A stretch of DNA of 64,000 bases from Bacteroidia bacterium (lineage in GTDB: Bacteria > Bacteroidota > Bacteroidia > CAIKAF01). The notes beneath the pieces are model-generated. The model saw nothing but the letters and a program-made list of their open reading frames with translations. It had not been told where the DNA came from and searched no databases. Location: the NCBI GenBank assembly GCA_016742095.1, contig JACVCJ010000003.1, forward strand, positions 93,253 through 157,252. Reading direction: 5' to 3'. Below are positions 60,890-64,000 of the stretch, one piece after another; position 1 is the stretch's first letter; every line of letters starts with the position of its first letter. A program made the translations under genes and the position numbers.

Positions 60890-61519
60890 CTACTTAGATA
60901 CGAACACCGGCAAAACTTCGGCGGTCTCATGAATGAGATAAAGTCCGGGAACTCCCTGTTCGAGGCATTTATAGCGTGTACGCTGACGCGGCCCTTTTTG
61001 AAAGACCCGGCCGCCTTTCATTTTAAAATATCCGCCCTGGGGTATATCCTTCAGCAGCACTAAACTATTGGGTTTGTCATAGTTCCGGAGCAGTTCATAC
61101 AATTCCGAATCGGCACAGCTCGAGGCCGCCAGGGTGTTTCCCCTTCGCCTGAGGTACCCCGAAATTTCGTCCGGGAAGCACTGCAGGGCAATGAGTTCGC
61201 GCAGCAGTTCCGAAAAGATGGTCTGCCATTCCCGGCCGTGCGGCGATACCTGGTTGCGGTGTTGTACCCAGCAGAGCAGGTGTGCCACTTCGTGTGCGTA
61301 TACCACCAGGAAGGTAAAGGGATTGAGGTCGTGATTGATGGTGATGCGATGGCCTTTGCCACCGAAGGGATGGCGGTAATCGCCCAGTTTACTGTTGCGG
61401 CTGCGCGTGATCTTTACCTGTATGGCGTGTTCAAAAACCCGGTCCACACACCAGCTCACGGCTTCCTGCGGCACATACCGTGTAAACACTCCCGCAAACG
61501 CAGCTCTTTTATCTGTCAT
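60890..61519 (-). CDS. SprT-like zinc metalloprotease-fold protein
   Basis: 209 residues, no signal peptide. The N-terminal half is a SprT-like domain: TRSRNSKLGDYRHPF, then the zinc motif HEVAHLLCWVQH (HExxH with a third His), and SPHGREWQTIF, the SprT HGxxW signature. The C-terminal part (about 160-205) holds the basic, strand-rich SprT extension (GRVFQKGPRQRTRYKCL) but has only single cysteines, so the zinc ribbon of SPRTN/SprT seems absent. Function in bacteria is undefined; eukaryotic relatives cleave DNA-protein crosslinks. It lies 14 nt after pgk and is probably co-transcribed with it. Confidence 0.88.
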   Translation of the reverse strand: MTDKRAAFAGVFTRYVPQEAVSWCVDRVFEHAIQVKITRSRNSKLGDYRHPFGGKGHRITINHDLNPFTFLVVYAHEVAHLLCWVQHRNQVSPHGREWQTIFSELLRELIALQCFPDEISGYLRRRGNTLAASSCADSELYELLRNYDKPNSLVLLKDIPQGGYFKMKGGRVFQKGPRQRTRYKCLEQGVPGLYLIHETAEVLPVFVSK

Positions 61520-61533
61520 TTTACTGTTGCCTC

Positions 61534-62727
61534 TCAGGCTTCATTTACAGCCACCACGCCGGGCAGCGCCTTGCCTTCGATGTACTCGAGCATGGCTCCT
61601 CCCCCGGTGCTTACGTAGCTTACTTTCTGTTTTAATGCATATTTACCCACGGCAGCCACGCTGTCGCCTCCGCCTACGAGCGAAAAAGCGCCGTTTTCCG
61701 TAGCGGCTGCAATGGCCAGGGCCACCTGTTTAGTGCCTTCTTCAAAGGACGACATCTCAAATACGCCCATGGGGCCGTTCCAGAGGATCGTTCTTACGTC
61801 GGCCAGTTTCTCGCGGAACAGCTTTACCGAGGCCGGACCGATGTCCAGACCCATGTACCCGTCGGGAATAGCGTTGATATCCGCCGTTTTGATATCGCCT
61901 TCATTGGCAAAGGCGTTGTTGATCACCGCATCCACCGGCAATACAAATTCTACGTTCTTGCTTCCGGCTTCTTTCAGGAGGTTCAGGCAGGTTTCCAGCA
62001 TATCTTCCTCACAGAGTGAGCTGCCGATACTGCCGCCCTGTGCCCTGATGAAGGTAAAGGCCATACCTCCGCCGATGAAAATGCGGTCTACCTTGTCCAT
62101 CAGGTTGCGTACAATGGCCAGTTTATCTGAAATTTTGGCGCCGCCCATTACCGCAGCCGAAGGACGTTGCGGGTTCTCCAGGGCCTTGCCGATATTTTCC
62201 AGCTCGCGGGCCATCAGGTAACCGAAGCAGCTTTTCCCTTTAAAGAACTGAGCGATCACGGCCGTACTGGCATGCGCGCGGTGAGCCGTTCCGAAGGCAT
62301 CGTTCACATAGATATCGCCCAGGCGGGCCAGTTTTTCAGCAAAGGTCACATCGCCCTTGGTTTCCTCTTTATAAAAACGCAGGTTCTCCAGCAGCAGCAC
62401 TTCACCGGGTTTCAGGGCCGCGGCTTTTTCTACGGCTTCGGCACCGATACAGTCGTTGGCGAAATGTACCGTGGTATCCAGGGCTTTTTGCAGGTAAGGC
62501 ACCAGGTGCTTCAGGGAAAATTTTTCTTCCGGACCTTCTTTCGGGCGGCCCAGGTGCGACATCAGTACCACCGATCCGCCTTCGCCCAGGATCTTACGCA
62601 GGGTAGGCAGGGCTTCCACGATCCGGGTATCGTCCGTGATCTGGAATTCTGCATTCAACGGCACGTTAAAATCAACACGAATGAGGGCTTTTTTGCCGTT
62701 AAACGAAAAATTATCGATGGTACGCAT
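61534..62727 (-). CDS. pgk: Phosphoglycerate kinase
   Basis: 397 residues, full length. N-terminal substrate domain with RVDFNVPL (17-24, conserved Asp and Asn), SHLGRPKEGPEEKFSL (3-phosphoglycerate arginine and the PGK signature), and the hinge. C-terminal nucleotide domain with GGAKISDKLAIVRNLMDKVD in parts, NGPMGVFEM (Mg-ADP glutamate region) and VGGGDSVAAV (phosphate loop). It transfers phosphate from 1,3-bisphosphoglycerate to ADP in glycolysis, reversible in gluconeogenesis; cytoplasmic. It is divergent from holB with only about 77 bp between start codons, where a palindromic double -7 element sits. It is followed by the SprT-like gene after 14 nt. Confidence 0.97.
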   Translation of the reverse strand: MRTIDNFSFNGKKALIRVDFNVPLNAEFQITDDTRIVEALPTLRKILGEGGSVVLMSHLGRPKEGPEEKFSLKHLVPYLQKALDTTVHFANDCIGAEAVEKAAALKPGEVLLLENLRFYKEETKGDVTFAEKLARLGDIYVNDAFGTAHRAHASTAVIAQFFKGKSCFGYLMARELENIGKALENPQRPSAAVMGGAKISDKLAIVRNLMDKVDRIFIGGGMAFTFIRAQGGSIGSSLCEEDMLETCLNLLKEAGSKNVEFVLPVDAVINNAFANEGDIKTADINAIPDGYMGLDIGPASVKLFREKLADVRTILWNGPMGVFEMSSFEEGTKQVALAIAAATENGAFSLVGGGDSVAAVGKYALKQKVSYVSTGGGAMLEYIEGKALPGVVAVNEA

Positions 62728-62748
62728 GTAAAAAATGATTTGAGTGAC

Positions 62749-62789
62749 TAATTTTGAGCAAAATTAATAAACCGCCGCGTTTACCAAAA
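62749..62789. promoter_or_regulatory. Back-to-back -7 elements of pgk and holB
   Basis: TAATTTTG (62749-62756, plus) and CAAAATTA (62759-62766, which is TAATTTTG on the minus strand) form an inverted repeat around a 2-bp centre. For pgk the minus -33 TTTTTG (62790-62785) lies at 18 bp, making a good promoter with a leader of about 25 nt. For holB no -33 is evident; the leader would be about 42 nt. Confidence 0.55.
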
Positions 62790-62804
62790 AGGTTTTACAA
62801 AAGC

Positions 62805-63941
62805 ATGAAATTCAGCGACATACCGGGAAGTACTTCTGTGAAGGCCAAACTGATACAGGCCGTAAAGGATCAGCGTATACCGCATGCCCAGCTTTTTGTG
62901 AGCGCGGAGGGCGGCGGTAACCTGCCCCTGGCGCTGGCCTATGCCCAGTATATTTTCTGCAAGGACCCACAGCCGGACGACAGTTGCGGCATCTGTGAAT
63001 CCTGCCGTAAAGTTTCGCAGCTGGCCCATCCCGACCTCAAGTTCGTTTTCCCGATCACGGCCAACAAGGCCGATAAGATCAGCACTTATAAAGATCAGTT
63101 TCCTGATTTTAAGGCGGCTTTTACCGACAATCCCTTCCTGGGTGTGTCTGACTGGCTGCAGGCCGTGGGCAAGGAAGACAAACGTCCGCTGATCAATGTG
63201 GACTCCGCCGCCGAAATTCACCGCGACCTGCAGTACAAGCCCTACGAGGCTCCTTTCAATATTATGGTGATCTGGCTGCCGGAACTTTTTTTCCACGCGG
63301 CGGTACCCAAACTGCTCAAGATCCTGGAAGAACCGCCTCCGCAGACCCTGTTCCTGCTCGTGAGTAATTCCCCGGGCGATATTCTGAATACTATCCTGTC
63401 ACGCACCCAGTTGGTAAAGCTGGACAAGATACAGGACTGGGAAATGCTGGAAGCCCTTACGCAGAAGCACGGCGTGGACATACAACGCGCGCAGGAGATC
63501 GTGAACGTGGCCAACGGCAATTACAACCTGGCGCAATGGCTTATTAATGAAGAGGATAATTCCGAATCGGTGAACCTGTTCCGCGAGTGGATGCTGGCGG
63601 CCTACCAGACCAATGTGCCGGCCCTGATCCAGTTCTCCGACACGTTTAATGCCATGAACCGCGACCGGCAGAAGGGTTTCCTGGCCTATTGCCTGCACCT
63701 GATCCGCGAGGCCCTGATCAGTGCCCAGGAAATGCCCGAACTGAACCGTATGACCTCGGCCGAACGCTCTTTCATTCCCAAATTCAGCGTGTTCATACAC
63801 CCGGGCAATGCCGCCGAGATCCGCAATATGCTGGAAAAAGCGCTGTATTATATTGACCGCAACGCCAATATGAAGGTGGTACTCACCAATGTTTCGCTGC
63901 GACTGATGGAGCTGATCCGCGAGCCGGTGAAAAAAGCCTGA
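62805..63941 (+). CDS. holB: DNA polymerase III delta' subunit
   Basis: 378 residues from the ATG at 62805 (MKFSDIPGS). A TTG 17 codons upstream keeps the frame open but overlaps the promoter. AAA+ clamp-loader fold: the P-loop position reads SAEGGGNLPLALA, without the GKT, as expected for the ATPase-dead delta' subunit; a zinc module FCKDPQPDDSCGICESC (cysteines at about 63-79) and the LLKILEEPPPQTLFLLVSN segment follow, then SRTQ (SRC-like sensor). The C-terminal helical collar domain runs from about 230. It works in the clamp loader that places the sliding clamp on DNA at the replication fork. It is convergent, without gap, with the partial gene at the window edge. Confidence 0.9.
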   Translation: MKFSDIPGSTSVKAKLIQAVKDQRIPHAQLFVSAEGGGNLPLALAYAQYIFCKDPQPDDSCGICESCRKVSQLAHPDLKFVFPITANKADKISTYKDQFPDFKAAFTDNPFLGVSDWLQAVGKEDKRPLINVDSAAEIHRDLQYKPYEAPFNIMVIWLPELFFHAAVPKLLKILEEPPPQTLFLLVSNSPGDILNTILSRTQLVKLDKIQDWEMLEALTQKHGVDIQRAQEIVNVANGNYNLAQWLINEEDNSESVNLFREWMLAAYQTNVPALIQFSDTFNAMNRDRQKGFLAYCLHLIREALISAQEMPELNRMTSAERSFIPKFSVFIHPGNAAEIRNMLEKALYYIDRNANMKVVLTNVSLRLMELIREPVKKA

Positions 63942-64000
63942 TCACATACGCACCTGCGCGGCCTTTATCTCTTTTTTAGCGCCTACCAGGTAGGGCATAT
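63942..64000 (-). CDS. C-terminal end of an unidentified gene (cut by window edge)
   Basis: A TGA at 63944-63942 closes an open minus-strand frame whose last 18 residues read MPYLVGAKKEIKAAQVRM. It would abut the holB stop with no gap, tail to tail. Too little is present to name it; it could equally be a chance frame. Confidence 0.35.
   Translation of the reverse strand, partial: MPYLVGAKKEIKAAQVRM

Overview
The window reads as chromosome of a free-living, non-Bacteroides member of the Bacteroidota with mid-range GC. Supporting evidence: large secreted proteins ending in type IX secretion (T9SS) sorting domains of type A (YPNP-type) and type B (gliding-motility C-terminal type); a PorP/SprF protein with an OmpA/propeller partner; a type III glutamine synthetase; a DUF2723 membrane protein; the prs-rplY-pth-hldD gene order; and promoters of the Bacteroidota form TTTG-N19-TAnnTTTG. 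I saw no rRNA, tRNA, CRISPR array, insertion sequence or prophage.

Layout. 1-18.3 kb (minus strand): four consecutive giant surface proteins (the first cut by the window edge), built from adhesin-like J domains, fibronectin III, Ig-like and PKD-like repeats. 18.4-20.4 kb: a Prc-type protease. 20.7-22.3 kb: an AT-richer pair, a membrane HExxH protein and an AraC regulator. 22.4-25.8 kb: housekeeping (hldD, pth, rplY, prs). 26-31.6 kb: small envelope or unknown proteins and a second S41 peptidase. 31.7-35.1 kb: DUF2723/GT117-like membrane protein. 35.4-38.9 kb: DUF3667 protein and another T9SS substrate with SprB-type repeats. 39-45.8 kb: glutamine synthetase III, a lipoprotein, RidA, the tyrosine-catabolism pair hpd and hmgA, and an RRM protein. 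45.9-50.3 kb: a DabA-DabB inorganic-carbon accumulation pair. 50.7-60.8 kb: a tightly packed four-gene T9SS cassette (giant type A adhesin, type B protein, PorE-like OmpA protein, PorP/SprF). 60.9-64 kb: SprT-like protein, pgk, holB and the tail of one more gene.

How the parts fit. The 50.7-60.8 kb cassette looks like a dedicated export and anchoring unit in which two secreted proteins are co-transcribed with the outer-membrane partners expected to hold them. The 5' giants are probably passengers of the same secretion system. hmgA and hpd catalyse consecutive steps of tyrosine breakdown. DabAB would concentrate bicarbonate, here without any RuBisCO gene in view, so probably for anaplerotic or biosynthetic carboxylases. 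Terminator-like hairpins and -7/-33 promoter matches separate most transcription units and are listed individually. All homology calls come from reading motifs; no database search was run.
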